Assembly (NCBI RefSeq): GCF_011682145.1
Contig: NZ_WHJH01000026.1
Span: 1 to 64,000 of the forward strand
Reading direction: 5' to 3'
From: Massilia mucilaginosa
GTDB taxonomy: Bacteria; Pseudomonadota; Gammaproteobacteria; Burkholderiales; Burkholderiaceae_D
Length of the DNA: 64,000 nucleotides
Positions 8,013 to 17,385 of this stretch are shown here, piece by piece (the stretch's first letter is position 1; each line of letters opens with the position of its first letter). The notes under the pieces are model-generated. The model saw only the letters and a list, made by a program, of their open reading frames with translations. It was not told where the DNA came from and did no database searches. The translations under genes were made by a program, and so were the position numbers.

Positions 8013-8495
8013 CTACTCGAGCGGCCAGAACCAGATTTCCCGGGCTTGCCAGTAGCATTCGGTGCCGCAGGCGGGGCTGCCGTCCGCGTTCGGGTCCGGA
8101 TAGACGATATCGATATGGCCTTCGTCCGGCCCGTTGCCATTTTGGATGCCCCAGAACGACACAATGCCGCTGCGCTTGCCGATGGCCTGGCGCGCCTGGC
8201 CGGCGCGATGAATCTCCGGCAGGCCGAGCAGGTTGCGGCGTTGCAGCAGGATCGACAGGCGCGCGTGGCCCGGTTCGATCAGGCTGCCCTTGAACTCGCC
8301 TTTCAGGATGGACAGGCGCCCGGGCAGGCGCATGCCCGAGCGCACCAGCGCCAGGCTGACCCGGGTGGCGCAGGTATTCTGGTAGGCCGTCACGCCGATC
8401 AGGGCATCCCAGCCGATCGCCTTGTACAGCGCGGCGAGGTTGATCGACGCGCGGCTCGGGTAATTGCTGCGGACGGTGAAAAACGAAGGCTTCAT
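8013..8495 (-). CDS. tae4: Type VI secretion amidase effector, Tae4 family
   Basis: A 160-residue protein from the ATG at 8495, chosen because GGAG lies seven bases upstream (an in-frame ATG at 8528 is less likely). It matches Tae4 peptidoglycan amidases throughout: catalytic Cys in YQNTCATRVSLALVRSGM, ILKGEFKGSLIEPGHARLS, LLGLPE, GKRSGIVSFWGIQNGNGPD, and the catalytic His in EGHIDIV. Tae4 cleaves the gamma-D-Glu-mDAP bond in peptidoglycan of competitors after T6SS delivery. The usual Tai4 immunity gene is not next to it: the neighbours are the convergent GH1-RmlD fusion and a divergent antiporter gene. No T6SS structural gene occurs in this window. Confidence 0.88.
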   Translation of the reverse strand: MKPSFFTVRSNYPSRASINLAALYKAIGWDALIGVTAYQNTCATRVSLALVRSGMRLPGRLSILKGEFKGSLIEPGHARLSILLQRRNLLGLPEIHRAGQARQAIGKRSGIVSFWGIQNGNGPDEGHIDIVYPDPNADGSPACGTECYWQAREIWFWPLE

Positions 8496-8727
8496 ACAGG
8501 AACTCCGATGAGGCGGCAGGTCCATCATCTTGCCTCGAGGATACAGTCAAGCTTTTGCGCGGTCGCAAGGCAAGCCCACGCCACCGGCCAAACGCGGCCG
8601 CGCCCGCGCCGGGGCGGCCACCGGAACTTGCCCATTTTTCTATCCGGCCACAGGCAGGAACACCCGCCACGCGCCACCCCCTGTTATAGAATGGCAAGCG
8701 CGATCAACCACACGACAGGCCCCACCC

Positions 8728-10506
8728 GTGCAAGAGCAACACGCCTTCCCCTTCCTGCGCGAAATCCTCCTGTTCCTCTCGCTGGCGGGCATTCTCATTC
8801 CCACACTGCAACGCCTGCGCATCAACCAGGTGCTCGGATTCCTGGCCGTGGGCGCCCTGCTCGGCCCGTTCGGCCTGGGCCTGTTCGCCGACACCCATCC
8901 GTGGCTGGCCTACCTCACCTTCCCGCGCGCCGAAGGCGTGGTGGCGCTGGCCGAACTGGGCGTCATGTTCCTGATGTTCATGATCGGCCTGGAACTGTCG
9001 GCCGCCCGCCTGTGGTCGCTGCGGCGCTGGGTGTTCGGGGCCGGCACGGCCCAGGTCTGCATCAGCGCCGCCCTGCTGGGCGCGGTCATCCATCTGCTCG
9101 GCTACCGGCTTGAAAGCGCCGTCATCCTCGGCATCGTGCTCTCGCTCTCCTCGACCGCCGTGGTGATCCAGCTGATGAACGAGCAGCACAGCACCAACAC
9201 CCCGCTCGGCCAGGCCGGTTTTTCGATCCTGATGCTGCAGGACCTGGCGGTGGTGCCGCTGCTGATCCTGATCGGCGTCATGGCCAAGGGCGAGTCCGAC
9301 GGCATCGTCTCGCTGGTGGCCATCACCATGGTCAAGGCGGCAGCCGCCATCGCCCTGATCTACCTGGTCGGCGGGCGCCTGATCCGCCCGCTGTTCCGCA
9401 TCTTCACGCGCCATCGCCAGCCCGACGTGTTCATGGCGCTGGTGCTGCTCTCGACCCTCGGCATCGCCGGCCTGAGCGCGGCGGCCGGCCTGTCGATGGC
9501 GCTCGGCGCCCTGATCGCCGGCCTGCTGCTGGCCGAAACCGAATTCAAGCACGAAGTCGAACTGATGGTCGAGCCCTTCAAGGGATTGCTGATGGGCCTG
9601 TTCTTCATGACGGTCGGGATGGGCATGGACGCGCGCCAGATCATCGACGCCCCGCTGTGGCTGGCCGCCGCCGTGTTCGGCCTGATCGCCATCAAGGCGC
9701 TGGTGATCGCCGTGCTGTTCCGCATCGGCGGCTTGAGCTGGGGCCGCGCGGTCGAAGGCGGCCTGCTGCTCGGCCAGGGCGGCGAATTCGCCTTCATCGT
9801 GATCGGCTACGCCACCGCCAGCAAGCTGGTCGACGCCGACCTGGGCGCGCGCGTGATGCTGGCCGTCGGCCTGTCGCTGTTCGTCACGCCGATGCTGGCG
9901 CGCCTCGGGCGCGAGATCGGCACGCACTGGGAGCCGCGCGGCGACGAACAGGCGGCCACGCCCGACCAGGCGGCACTTAGCGCGGCGCGCGGCCACATCA
10001 TCATCGCCGGCTTCGGCCGGGTCGGCCAGCAACTGGCCAAGCTGCTCACGGCCGAAGGCATCGGCTACATCGCGTTTGAAAACGATGCGCGCCTGGCCAC
10101 CAAAATGCACGGCCAGGGCTTGCCGGTCTACTTCGGCAACGCCGCGCGCGCCGAGCTGCTGCGCCATGTGAACGCAGGCGAAGCGCCCGCGATCGTGCTG
10201 ACGATGGACCATCCGGCGTCGGCCCTGCACGCGGTGCGCGGCATCCGGCGCGAATTTCCCGACGTGCCGCTGCTGGCGCGCTCGCGCGACGAAGCCCATG
10301 CGCGCGAACTGAAACGCGCCGGCGCCACCATCGTCGTGCCCGAAACGCTGGAGGCGAGCCTGCAGCTGTCCGCCTTCGTGTTCGAAGCGCTCGGCATGGA
10401 CGAGGACCGGGTCGACCGCATCGTCGACGCCGAACGCGACCTGTTCCTGGCCACGCTCGACGCCGAGGCGCATGCCGTCAGACGCGGCGCGGCGGCGGCA
10501 TCATGA
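8728..10506 (+). CDS. CPA2 family monovalent cation:proton antiporter (KefB/RosB type)
   Basis: An integral membrane antiporter of about 592 residues. The GTG at 8728 (VQEQHAFPFLREILLFL) is favoured because upstream in-frame sequence is low-complexity and not membrane-like. The N-terminal two thirds carry about 12 membrane segments of the Na+/H+ exchanger fold (INQVLGFLAVGALLGPFGLG; LGQGGEFAFIVIGYA). The C-terminal third is a TrkA-N Rossmann domain (GHIIIAGFGRVGQQLAKLL). The family exports K+ or Na+ in exchange for protons, often under electrophile or redox control. Its stop overlaps the next start by four bases (ATGA), so it is translationally coupled to the binding protein. Confidence 0.92.
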   Translation: MQEQHAFPFLREILLFLSLAGILIPTLQRLRINQVLGFLAVGALLGPFGLGLFADTHPWLAYLTFPRAEGVVALAELGVMFLMFMIGLELSAARLWSLRRWVFGAGTAQVCISAALLGAVIHLLGYRLESAVILGIVLSLSSTAVVIQLMNEQHSTNTPLGQAGFSILMLQDLAVVPLLILIGVMAKGESDGIVSLVAITMVKAAAAIALIYLVGGRLIRPLFRIFTRHRQPDVFMALVLLSTLGIAGLSAAAGLSMALGALIAGLLLAETEFKHEVELMVEPFKGLLMGLFFMTVGMGMDARQIIDAPLWLAAAVFGLIAIKALVIAVLFRIGGLSWGRAVEGGLLLGQGGEFAFIVIGYATASKLVDADLGARVMLAVGLSLFVTPMLARLGREIGTHWEPRGDEQAATPDQAALSAARGHIIIAGFGRVGQQLAKLLTAEGIGYIAFENDARLATKMHGQGLPVYFGNAARAELLRHVNAGEAPAIVLTMDHPASALHAVRGIRREFPDVPLLARSRDEAHARELKRAGATIVVPETLEASLQLSAFVFEALGMDEDRVDRIVDAERDLFLATLDAEAHAVRRGAAAAS

Positions 10507-11240
10507 AAACCCTGCTCCTGCCGCTGCTGCTCCTGTGCGCGCTGCTGGCGAAAAGCGCGCCGGCCCAGGTGGTCACGGTCTACACCAGCGCCAGTTTCGC
10601 GCCGCTGATGCTGGCCGACGGACGCGGCATGTACCCGGACCTGATCGCCTACCTGAACCAGCGCAAGCTGGGCACCCTCACCTTCCGGCTGCGCTACATG
10701 CCGCGCAAGCGCCTGCAGGTCAAGCTGGAAGAGGGCAGCATCGACGGCATGGTGATCGGCATGATGCCGGAGTGGTTCGACGACGTGGAGCAGAAAAAGT
10801 ATCTGTGGTCGGCGCCCTTCGCCACCGACCGCTACGCGCTGGTGTCGCTGGCGGCAAAACCGGTCAGCCCGGACGCCCCGGCCAGCATGGTGGGCGCGTC
10901 GGTCGGGGTCACGTTCGGCTACCACTATCCCGGCATCGAGGCCTGGCTGTCCGGCTCGGGCATGCTGCGCAGCGAAGGGCCGAGCGACGAGAAGAACATC
11001 GAAAAACTGCTGCTTGGCCGGGTCGAGTGCGTGCTCGTGGCCGAGTCGATGGCGCGCTACTTCATGCGCGCAAACGGCATGACGGCCAGGCTGCACCTGG
11101 CCACCCTGGCCAGCCCGCCCACCGAACGGCGCATGCTGGCGCCGCGCAGCCACGCCGCCGCTTTCGACAAGATCGCGCCGGTGCTGAAACAACTCAAGAG
11201 CGATCCGGCCTGGCAGCGCATCGTCGCCACCTACCAGTAA
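10503..11240 (+). CDS. Periplasmic substrate-binding protein (SBP family 3-like)
   Basis: The product is 245 residues with a signal peptide (MKTLLLPLLLLCALLAKSAPA). The mature domain, VVTVYTSASFAPLMLADG onward, has the two-lobed fold of polar amino acid binding proteins: YPDLIAYLN in lobe 1, a region giving DGMVIGMMPEW, and ASVGVTFGYHYPGIEAWL in lobe 2. No permease or ATPase gene is adjacent, so it may act as a solute sensor or serve a distant transporter. ATGA overlap couples it to the upstream antiporter. The ligand is unknown. Confidence 0.82.
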   Translation: MKTLLLPLLLLCALLAKSAPAQVVTVYTSASFAPLMLADGRGMYPDLIAYLNQRKLGTLTFRLRYMPRKRLQVKLEEGSIDGMVIGMMPEWFDDVEQKKYLWSAPFATDRYALVSLAAKPVSPDAPASMVGASVGVTFGYHYPGIEAWLSGSGMLRSEGPSDEKNIEKLLLGRVECVLVAESMARYFMRANGMTARLHLATLASPPTERRMLAPRSHAAAFDKIAPVLKQLKSDPAWQRIVATYQ

Positions 11241-11259
11241 ACGCCTGTTCGGCAAGCGC

Positions 11260-12867
11260 CTATTTCAGCACCTTCAGCGCGGCCTGCACGCCCCACCACG
11301 CGGCTTCCTCGAACACCGAAAAGCCCGACAGGTCGGCGTGCGCGAACACGATCGGTCCGTCCGCGTCGCGCAAGGCCTTCAGGCCCGCATTGCTGCGAAA
11401 GCCCGGCAGCGGCGCCGCCATCGCGTGCCCGCGCAGGGTAATGTCGACCCGCTCGACGCAGGCCGCGAACTTCCAGCCGTAGGCGCTGGTCAGGTCGGCG
11501 CTGGCCAGCGCCACCAGTTCATCGCCGCTGGCGCCCATCATCCATTTGCGCGCCGCCTCGGGCGTGCGGTCCGACAGCGCCACGTAGGAAGAAAACACCG
11601 TCTTGCCGGGCGGCGCGACGCGGATATCCTGGTGGGTCGAGACCACGTAGCCCAGGCCCGGCTCCTGGTACACCACGTTGTCCCACGACAGCGGCGCGTG
11701 CGGCAGCTCGCGCGGGAAGTCCTTCATGAGGAAGTTCGCCACCAGCCACGGGGCGTACGACGGCGTGTGGCGCTTCGCATCGAAGCCATACGCGCCGATG
11801 TTCTCGACCACGCGCGCGGCCACGTAGAGCGGCATCGCGCAGATGGCCTTGCGCGCCCGCACCAGCGTGGTGCGGGCCACGCCGCCTTCCAGGGTGAAGC
11901 ACAGGGCTTCGACGCCCTCGCCGCCGCGCTTGAGCGAGACGGCGGTGCCGGCGCGGCGCCGCACGCCGGAGGCCGCAGCCAGCTTGTCGGCCACCACCTG
12001 CATCCCGCCCGGCCAGGTCAGCCAGGCGCCGTTGCCGGCATTGGCCGCCTGTCCCCAGCGGCTGCAGTAGTAATGCAGCCCGGCCCATGCCGAGACCTTG
12101 TCGTAGCGGGTGCCGTAGTCGTCGCGGCAGCAGTAGTTCAGGTACCAGTGCAGGGTCGGCGAGCGGTAGCCCTGCTGGTCCAGCCAGTCCTTGAGCGTGA
12201 TGCGGTCGAGCGCGTCGAAGGCCGGGTCGCGCGACGAGTTCACGGTCGGGAACACAAAAACGCGGCGTCCGTCGCTCCCGCGCAGCGTGCGCAGGCGCTC
12301 CACTTCCGCGAAAAAGCGTTTGTGCTCGCCCAGTTCCCCGGCGCTCACGCCCTCGGTCGGAATGAAGCCTTCCTGCCAGCGGCCGTTGAACAGCAGCCGT
12401 TCTTCGGGGCCGTGCAGGATGCTGCGCTCGTCGTAGTAGGGTTTTTCGCCGTAGGGATCGCGCTCGATGATGCCAAGGTCGAACAGGATTTCGCGCACAT
12501 GCACCGATTCGGGCGACGGCAGCGGCAGGTAGTGGCCGCCGGTCGGGTAGGCCAGCTCGCCGAAGCGGCCGCCGGCGGCGTTCCCGAACGGCTGCGGGCC
12601 ATCGATCATCAGCACCTTGCGCTGCCCTTCGCGCTCCAGCTTCCAGGCAGCGCTCAGGCCGGCGATGCCGGAGCCGAGGATCACGATATCGGTCTCGATG
12701 ACCTCTTCCGGCGCCGGCAGCTTGCCGCGCTCGCGCAAGAAGTGGCCCTCCGCGCGGCCCGGATAATGCACGGCCGGGGTCATCTCGAGCCAGCGCCGGA
12801 AGAGCGCCGCGCTCAGCGCCGCCGCTCCCGCGCCGCCGGCCAGCGCCAGGAACGAGCGCCGGTCCAT
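11260..12867 (-). CDS. FAD-dependent amine oxidase-like protein, Tat-type signal
   Basis: A 535-residue flavoprotein. It begins MDRRSFLALAGGAGAAALSA, a twin-arginine-like export signal, so the enzyme is probably periplasmic. The FAD dinucleotide-binding site is IVILGSGIAGLSAAWKLE (about 60-77). The rest fits the amine oxidase/protoporphyrinogen oxidase fold. Its ATG shares one base with the TGA of the upstream spermidine-synthase-like gene (TGATG), so the two are translationally coupled. Polyamine or polyamine-conjugate oxidation is the natural inference from that pairing and from the S-adenosylmethionine decarboxylase across the divergent promoter. The substrate is not proven. Confidence 0.85.
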   Translation of the reverse strand: MDRRSFLALAGGAGAAALSAALFRRWLEMTPAVHYPGRAEGHFLRERGKLPAPEEVIETDIVILGSGIAGLSAAWKLEREGQRKVLMIDGPQPFGNAAGGRFGELAYPTGGHYLPLPSPESVHVREILFDLGIIERDPYGEKPYYDERSILHGPEERLLFNGRWQEGFIPTEGVSAGELGEHKRFFAEVERLRTLRGSDGRRVFVFPTVNSSRDPAFDALDRITLKDWLDQQGYRSPTLHWYLNYCCRDDYGTRYDKVSAWAGLHYYCSRWGQAANAGNGAWLTWPGGMQVVADKLAAASGVRRRAGTAVSLKRGGEGVEALCFTLEGGVARTTLVRARKAICAMPLYVAARVVENIGAYGFDAKRHTPSYAPWLVANFLMKDFPRELPHAPLSWDNVVYQEPGLGYVVSTHQDIRVAPPGKTVFSSYVALSDRTPEAARKWMMGASGDELVALASADLTSAYGWKFAACVERVDITLRGHAMAAPLPGFRSNAGLKALRDADGPIVFAHADLSGFSVFEEAAWWGVQAALKVLK

Positions 12868-14378
12868 CAGCGGATCACCCTGCGCCAGTCCTGCTCGAAC
12901 TCGTGCACCAGCGACTGGGTATTGAGCCGGTTCGGCGCCATCTCCAGGCGCTGCATGTCGGGCGGGAAGACGAACATCTCGCGCGTGGTCGCTTCGTTCA
13001 GGTAGCGCATCGGCAGCCGGTAGCTGGTCGGCGCCACATATTCCCGCTCGGGCGAGGCCATGATGAAGCCCCATTCGCCGAACGAGGGCACGTAGGCGTG
13101 AAACGGGTAGGTGCGCATGCCGACCTCGCGCAGGGTGGCGTCGATGGTCCAGTAGGCGTGCGGCGCAAAGAAGGGCGAGGTCGATTGCACCACCACCAGC
13201 CCCTTGGCCGCCACATGCTTTTTCACCATGCCGTAGAACGGCACCGAATACAGTTTGCCGAGAGCGAAGCTGGACGGATCGGGGAAGTCGATGATGACCG
13301 CGTCGAACATCTGGCGCGTATTCTGCAGCCAGATCGCGGCGTCGGCGTTGACCACCGTGACGCGCGGATCGGCAAAAGCGCCACCATTGAGCCTGACCAG
13401 TTCCGCGCGGGTGGTGAAGGCCTGCGTCATGGCCGGGTCCAGGTCGACCACGGTGACGTGCCGGATGTTCGGATAGCGCAGGATTTCGCGCAGCGCCAGT
13501 CCGTCGCCGCCGCCCAATACCAGCACGCTGCGCGCCCACGGCAAGGTTTGCAGCGCCGGATGCACCAGCGCTTCGTGGTAGCGGTACTCGTCGCGCGAGG
13601 AGAATTGCAGGTTGCCGTTGATGTACAGGCGGGTGTCGTCCTTCCAGCGCGTGATCACCAGGCGCTGGTACGGCGTGCTGGTGGAGTACACGATCTCGTC
13701 GCCGAACAGGCCATGCTCGCCCCACTGCACCATGCGCTCCGACAGCGCAAAGCCGGCCACCAGGACGATCATGACGAACGTGGCGCGCAGCACGCGTGCG
13801 CCGATGTTGGTCAGTTCGGCGCGGAACACATACAGGGTCCAGAAGCCCACGCCGACATTGAGCATGCCGAACAGGAAGCCGGTGCGCACCAGCCCGACGT
13901 AAGGCGCCAGCACCAGCGGGAACAGCAGCGATACCGCCAGCGCCCCGAGGTAATCGAAGGTCAGCACGCGGCTGACCAGGTCATTGAAGGCGGTGTCGCG
14001 CGCGTTCAGGGCGCGCATCACCAGCGGCACCTCCATGCCGACCATGGCCCCGATCATGAAGACCAGCACATACAACAGGGTGCGGAAAGGCGCGGTCATC
14101 CACGAAAACGTCATGAACAGGATGGCCGCCGAGAGGCCGCCGATCAGGCCCACGGCCAGTTCGATGTCGATAAAACGCGACAGCACGTCCTCGTCGGCCA
14201 CATACTTGGAAAAGTGGGCGCCGACGCCCATGGCGAACAGGTAGCAGCCGATGATGGTGGAAAACTGCAGGATCGAATCGCCCAGCAAATAGCTGGACAA
14301 AGCGCCGGCAATGAGTTCGTAGGCCAGCCCGCAGGAGGCCACCACGAACACGGAAAGTATCAAAATTCGTTTGGTCAT
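12867..14378 (-). CDS. Membrane-fused spermidine-synthase-like aminopropyltransferase
   Basis: A 503-residue protein. About seven N-terminal membrane segments (residues 5-220, starting MTKRILILSVFVVASCGLAY) precede a spermidine synthase domain. That domain has YQRLVITRWKDDTRLYINGN, the S-adenosyl ligand site LVLGGGDGLALREIL, and DFPDPSSFALGKLYS in place of the canonical acidic catalytic loop. Soluble spermidine synthases lack the membrane half, so it probably transfers an aminopropyl group at the membrane. The start at 14378 faces the DUF350 gene across a 65-bp divergent promoter. Known family members cluster with DUF350 and decarboxylase genes, as here. Confidence 0.9.
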   Translation of the reverse strand: MTKRILILSVFVVASCGLAYELIAGALSSYLLGDSILQFSTIIGCYLFAMGVGAHFSKYVADEDVLSRFIDIELAVGLIGGLSAAILFMTFSWMTAPFRTLLYVLVFMIGAMVGMEVPLVMRALNARDTAFNDLVSRVLTFDYLGALAVSLLFPLVLAPYVGLVRTGFLFGMLNVGVGFWTLYVFRAELTNIGARVLRATFVMIVLVAGFALSERMVQWGEHGLFGDEIVYSTSTPYQRLVITRWKDDTRLYINGNLQFSSRDEYRYHEALVHPALQTLPWARSVLVLGGGDGLALREILRYPNIRHVTVVDLDPAMTQAFTTRAELVRLNGGAFADPRVTVVNADAAIWLQNTRQMFDAVIIDFPDPSSFALGKLYSVPFYGMVKKHVAAKGLVVVQSTSPFFAPHAYWTIDATLREVGMRTYPFHAYVPSFGEWGFIMASPEREYVAPTSYRLPMRYLNEATTREMFVFPPDMQRLEMAPNRLNTQSLVHEFEQDWRRVIR

Positions 14379-14443
14379 GTGGTGTTTTTTGCTCTAAGAT
14401 CGTCGTGCGCTGCCATTATGACCATCTTTCATGGGGAAACTTC

Positions 14444-14830
14444 GTGCCCGCCATCCTAAACTATCTGCTCCACCTTGCAACAGCGGTTGCCATGGTGATG
14501 GCGTTTTTTGTCATCTATACGCGCCTGACGCCATTCAACGAAGTGGCGCTGATCCGGGGCGGGAACCACGCGGCCGCCCTGTCGCTGGGCGGCGCCCTGA
14601 TCGGTTTTTCGCTGACCATCGCCTCGGCCCTGCTGCATACCCGCGACTATTACCAGTTTCTCGAATGGGCGGGCGGCGCCATGCTGGTCCAGGTACTGGC
14701 GTATAACATCGCCACGCGCCTGCTGAAAATGTCGAAGGACCAGATCGAGGCCGACAATTCGGCCTTCGGCGGCCTGCTCGGCGCCATCTCCGTGTCGATT
14801 GGCCTGGTCAACGCCGGCGCCCTGTCCTGA
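14444..14830 (+). CDS. DUF350 family membrane protein
   Basis: A four-helix integral membrane protein of about 128 residues (YjfL-like). The GTG at 14444 is preferred: GGGGA at 14433-14437 sits upstream and the preceding residues are polar. The helices are ILNYLLHLATAVAMVMAFFV, a segment at ALSLGGALIGFSLTIASALL, one after YYQFLEWAGG, and a final FGGLLGAISVSIGLVNAG. DUF350 proteins recur next to PspA/SPFH, DUF4178 and polyamine-related genes, but their molecular role is unknown. First gene of a five-gene operon running to 17929. Confidence 0.9.
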   Translation: MPAILNYLLHLATAVAMVMAFFVIYTRLTPFNEVALIRGGNHAAALSLGGALIGFSLTIASALLHTRDYYQFLEWAGGAMLVQVLAYNIATRLLKMSKDQIEADNSAFGGLLGAISVSIGLVNAGALS

Positions 14831-14867
14831 CCGGCCCTCATTTCACGTATCTTTACCGGAGACCGAC

Positions 14868-15914
14868 ATGTCCCTTGGCTCATTCATCCGAAAACAGTTT
14901 ATCGATGTCCTGCAATGGAACGAAGAAAACGACGGCGTGCTGGCGTGGCGCTTTCCCATGCAGGACTTCGAAATCCAGAACGGCGCCATCCTCAATGTGC
15001 GCGAGTCGCAGATGGCGCTGTTCGTCAACGAAGGCAAGATCGCCGATGTCTTCGGCCCCGGCACCCACACGCTCACCACCAACACGCTGCCGCTGCTGAC
15101 CAACCTGAAAAACTGGGACAAGTTCTTCGACTCGCCCTTCAAGTCGGATGTGTACTTCTTCAGCACGCGCGTGCAGACCGGCCGCAAATGGGGCACGCCG
15201 CAGCCGATCACGATCCGCGACGCCGACTTCGACATGATCCGCGTGCGCGCCTTCGGCATGTACTCGTACCGGGTGGCCGATCCGCGCCTGTTCTTCACCG
15301 AAATCAGCGGCACGCGCGAGGTCTACACGCGCGACGAGGTCGAAGACCAGCTGCGCGGCATCCTGATGGCCACCATGGCCTCGTCGCTGGGCAGCGCCAA
15401 GGTCGCCTTCCTCGACATGGCCGCCAACCAGGCGCTGATGGCGCAGCAGGTCAAGGGCGACCTGTATGCCGCGTTTGCGCGCTACGGCGTGGGGCTCGAT
15501 GAATTCAACGTCGCCAGCGTCAGCCTGCCCGAAGAACTCCAGGCCGCGCTCGACGAACGCATCTCGGCCGGCATGAAGGGCGGCCTGTCGAGCGAGAAGA
15601 TGGGCGGCTTCACCCAGTTCCAGGTCGCCACCAGCATTCCGCTGGCGGCACAGAACGAAGGCGGCCTGGCCGGCATCGGCGCGGGCCTGGGGGCCGGCGC
15701 GATGCTGGGCCACGCCATGGCGCAGGGCATGAGCGGCTCGATGATCCCGCAGGTGCCGCCGGCGCCGACCGCGCCCCTGCACGCGCCAGTGCCGGAACTC
15801 GACCCCATCGAGCAACGTCTGATCAAACTCAAGGGATTGCTCGACAAGGGCCTGATCTCGCAAGAAGACTACAACAGCACCAAGACGGAGCTGCTCAAAA
15901 AACTGCTCGACTAA
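14868..15914 (+). CDS. SPFH domain protein with C-terminal SHOCT-like motif
   Basis: A 348-residue protein of the YdjI/virion-core-like SPFH class, starting MSLGSFIRKQFIDVLQW after a CGGAGACC ribosome site. Residues about 20-250 form the SPFH/band-7 domain (RESQMALFVNEGKIADVFGP; TRDEVEDQLRGILMATMASS; YGVGLDEFNVASVSLPEELQ). A Gly/Ala/Met-rich linker follows. The last 40 residues are a SHOCT-like zipper (EQRLIKLKGLLDKGLISQED). SPFH proteins scaffold membrane microdomains. It lies between the DUF350 and DUF4178 genes of this cassette and probably assembles with them at the membrane. Confidence 0.9.
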   Translation: MSLGSFIRKQFIDVLQWNEENDGVLAWRFPMQDFEIQNGAILNVRESQMALFVNEGKIADVFGPGTHTLTTNTLPLLTNLKNWDKFFDSPFKSDVYFFSTRVQTGRKWGTPQPITIRDADFDMIRVRAFGMYSYRVADPRLFFTEISGTREVYTRDEVEDQLRGILMATMASSLGSAKVAFLDMAANQALMAQQVKGDLYAAFARYGVGLDEFNVASVSLPEELQAALDERISAGMKGGLSSEKMGGFTQFQVATSIPLAAQNEGGLAGIGAGLGAGAMLGHAMAQGMSGSMIPQVPPAPTAPLHAPVPELDPIEQRLIKLKGLLDKGLISQEDYNSTKTELLKKLLD

Positions 15915-15924
15915 CCGGCTGTCC

Positions 15925-17385
15925 ATGCACATTGTCTCCTGCCCAAGCTGCGGCGCCGAGGTCCGGTTCAAATCGCACGCCGCCGTCATGGCGGTGTGCG
16001 GGTTTTGCCGCGCCACCCTGCTTAAGGATGCCGAATCGGTCAAGAACCTGGGCACCATGTCGTCGGTGCTGGAAGACTATTCGCCGATCCAGATAGGCAC
16101 CAGCGGCATCCTCGACGGACGCGATTTCACGGTGGTCGGGCGCATCCAGCTGCGCTACGCGCACGGCATGTGGAACGAATGGCATGTGCTGTACGGCGAC
16201 GGCGGCAATGGCTGGCTGGGCGACTCGTCCGGCCAGTTCACCATGACGGCCGAGCGCAAGGTGCGCGAGGCGCTGCCTGCGTTCGACACCCTCAGGATCG
16301 CGCAGCCGGTGCGCATCAACGGCGAGAACTTCCTGGCGGCCGAGATCCGCAGCGCGGAGTGCATCGCCGGCCAGGGCGAGCTGCCGTTCCGGATTGGCGA
16401 AGGCTGGCGCATCCGGGTTGCGGACTTGCGCAACGGCGCGGCCTTTGTCACGCTCGACTACACCGACGGCGAAGTGCCGCTGGTGTATGCGGGCGTGGCC
16501 GTCACGCTCGACGAGATGCGCTGCCAGCTCCTGCGCGACGATGACCAGGTCAAGGCCGGCGCCGGGCGCTTTCGCGGCAAGGTCGATGCGCTCGATTGTC
16601 CGTCCTGCGGCAGCGCGATCAAGTACCTGCCGGGCATCACCACCACCCTGATCTGCCCGGCGTGCAAGGCGCAGCTGGACGCCTCCGGACCGCAGGCGAG
16701 CGTGCTGGCTGCCGGCGCCAAGACGGCGGCCATGCGCACCACCATCGAACTCGGGGCCACGGCCAACATCCGCGGCAGCGAGCACACCGTCATCGGCGCC
16801 ATGGTGCGCGCCACCAGCGGCGCGGGCGCCAGCAAATGGACCGAGTACCTGCTGTTTTCGGCGCGCGGCGGCTTTTTCTGGATCGTCGAGACCAATGCCG
16901 GCTGGTTCCAGGCCAAGGTGATGCACCGCTGGCCGGCCTGGGATCCGGCGGCCGGCGAGGTGGCCAGGGCCGAGAACCAGGCCTACCAAAAGAGCGACAG
17001 CTACCTGGCGACCGTGGTGGCGGCGGCGGGCGCCTTCAACTGGCGCGTGAGCGTGGGCGACCAGGTGTTCGTCACCGAATACGAGAACACTTCCGGCACG
17101 CTGGCGGCCGAAACCACGCGCGAAGAAATGACTTGGTCGCGCTCGACCCGGCTGGCCTTCGACCAGATCAAGACCTGGTTCGGCGTGGCGCCGAAGGCGG
17201 TCGACGCCATGACCGCGACCGAGGCGGCGGCGCCAGGGGCGGGCACCCTGCAAAAATTCTTCTGGTGGCTGATCGGACTCAATGCGATCCCACTGATTTT
17301 CAATTTCAAGGAGACGGCGATCATCCTCGCCCTGACCCTGTTTCTGATCGCCGGGATGATCTTCTCTGGCGACGACAAGCAATGA
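15925..17385 (+). CDS. Double DUF4178 domain protein with zinc ribbons and membrane anchor
   Basis: A 486-residue protein. It starts with a zinc ribbon (SCPSCG ... VCGFCR, residues 5-30) and a DUF4178 domain. A second ribbon pair (DCPSCGSA ... ICPACKA, near 230-250) and a second DUF4178 domain follow. Two hydrophobic segments close the protein (FFWWLIGLNAIPLIF and ILALTLFLIAGMIF), so it is membrane anchored with most mass probably cytoplasmic. DUF4178 has no assigned reaction but is repeatedly linked with SPFH, DUF350 and polyamine genes. The stop overlaps the next start (ATGA, 17382-17385). Confidence 0.92.
   Translation: MHIVSCPSCGAEVRFKSHAAVMAVCGFCRATLLKDAESVKNLGTMSSVLEDYSPIQIGTSGILDGRDFTVVGRIQLRYAHGMWNEWHVLYGDGGNGWLGDSSGQFTMTAERKVREALPAFDTLRIAQPVRINGENFLAAEIRSAECIAGQGELPFRIGEGWRIRVADLRNGAAFVTLDYTDGEVPLVYAGVAVTLDEMRCQLLRDDDQVKAGAGRFRGKVDALDCPSCGSAIKYLPGITTTLICPACKAQLDASGPQASVLAAGAKTAAMRTTIELGATANIRGSEHTVIGAMVRATSGAGASKWTEYLLFSARGGFFWIVETNAGWFQAKVMHRWPAWDPAAGEVARAENQAYQKSDSYLATVVAAAGAFNWRVSVGDQVFVTEYENTSGTLAAETTREEMTWSRSTRLAFDQIKTWFGVAPKAVDAMTATEAAAPGAGTLQKFFWWLIGLNAIPLIFNFKETAIILALTLFLIAGMIFSGDDKQ

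Noticed and set aside
8704-10473. 589-codon frame antisense to the cation antiporter
   Set aside because: Composition is His/Gln/Asp-biased without domains; the antiporter on the + strand has clear membrane and TrkA-N motifs.
11260-13725. 821-codon frame joining part of the spermidine-synthase gene to the flavin oxidase
   Set aside because: The upstream 286 residues lie out of frame with the real synthase; the TGATG overlap and MDRRSF signal show the oxidase starts at 12867.
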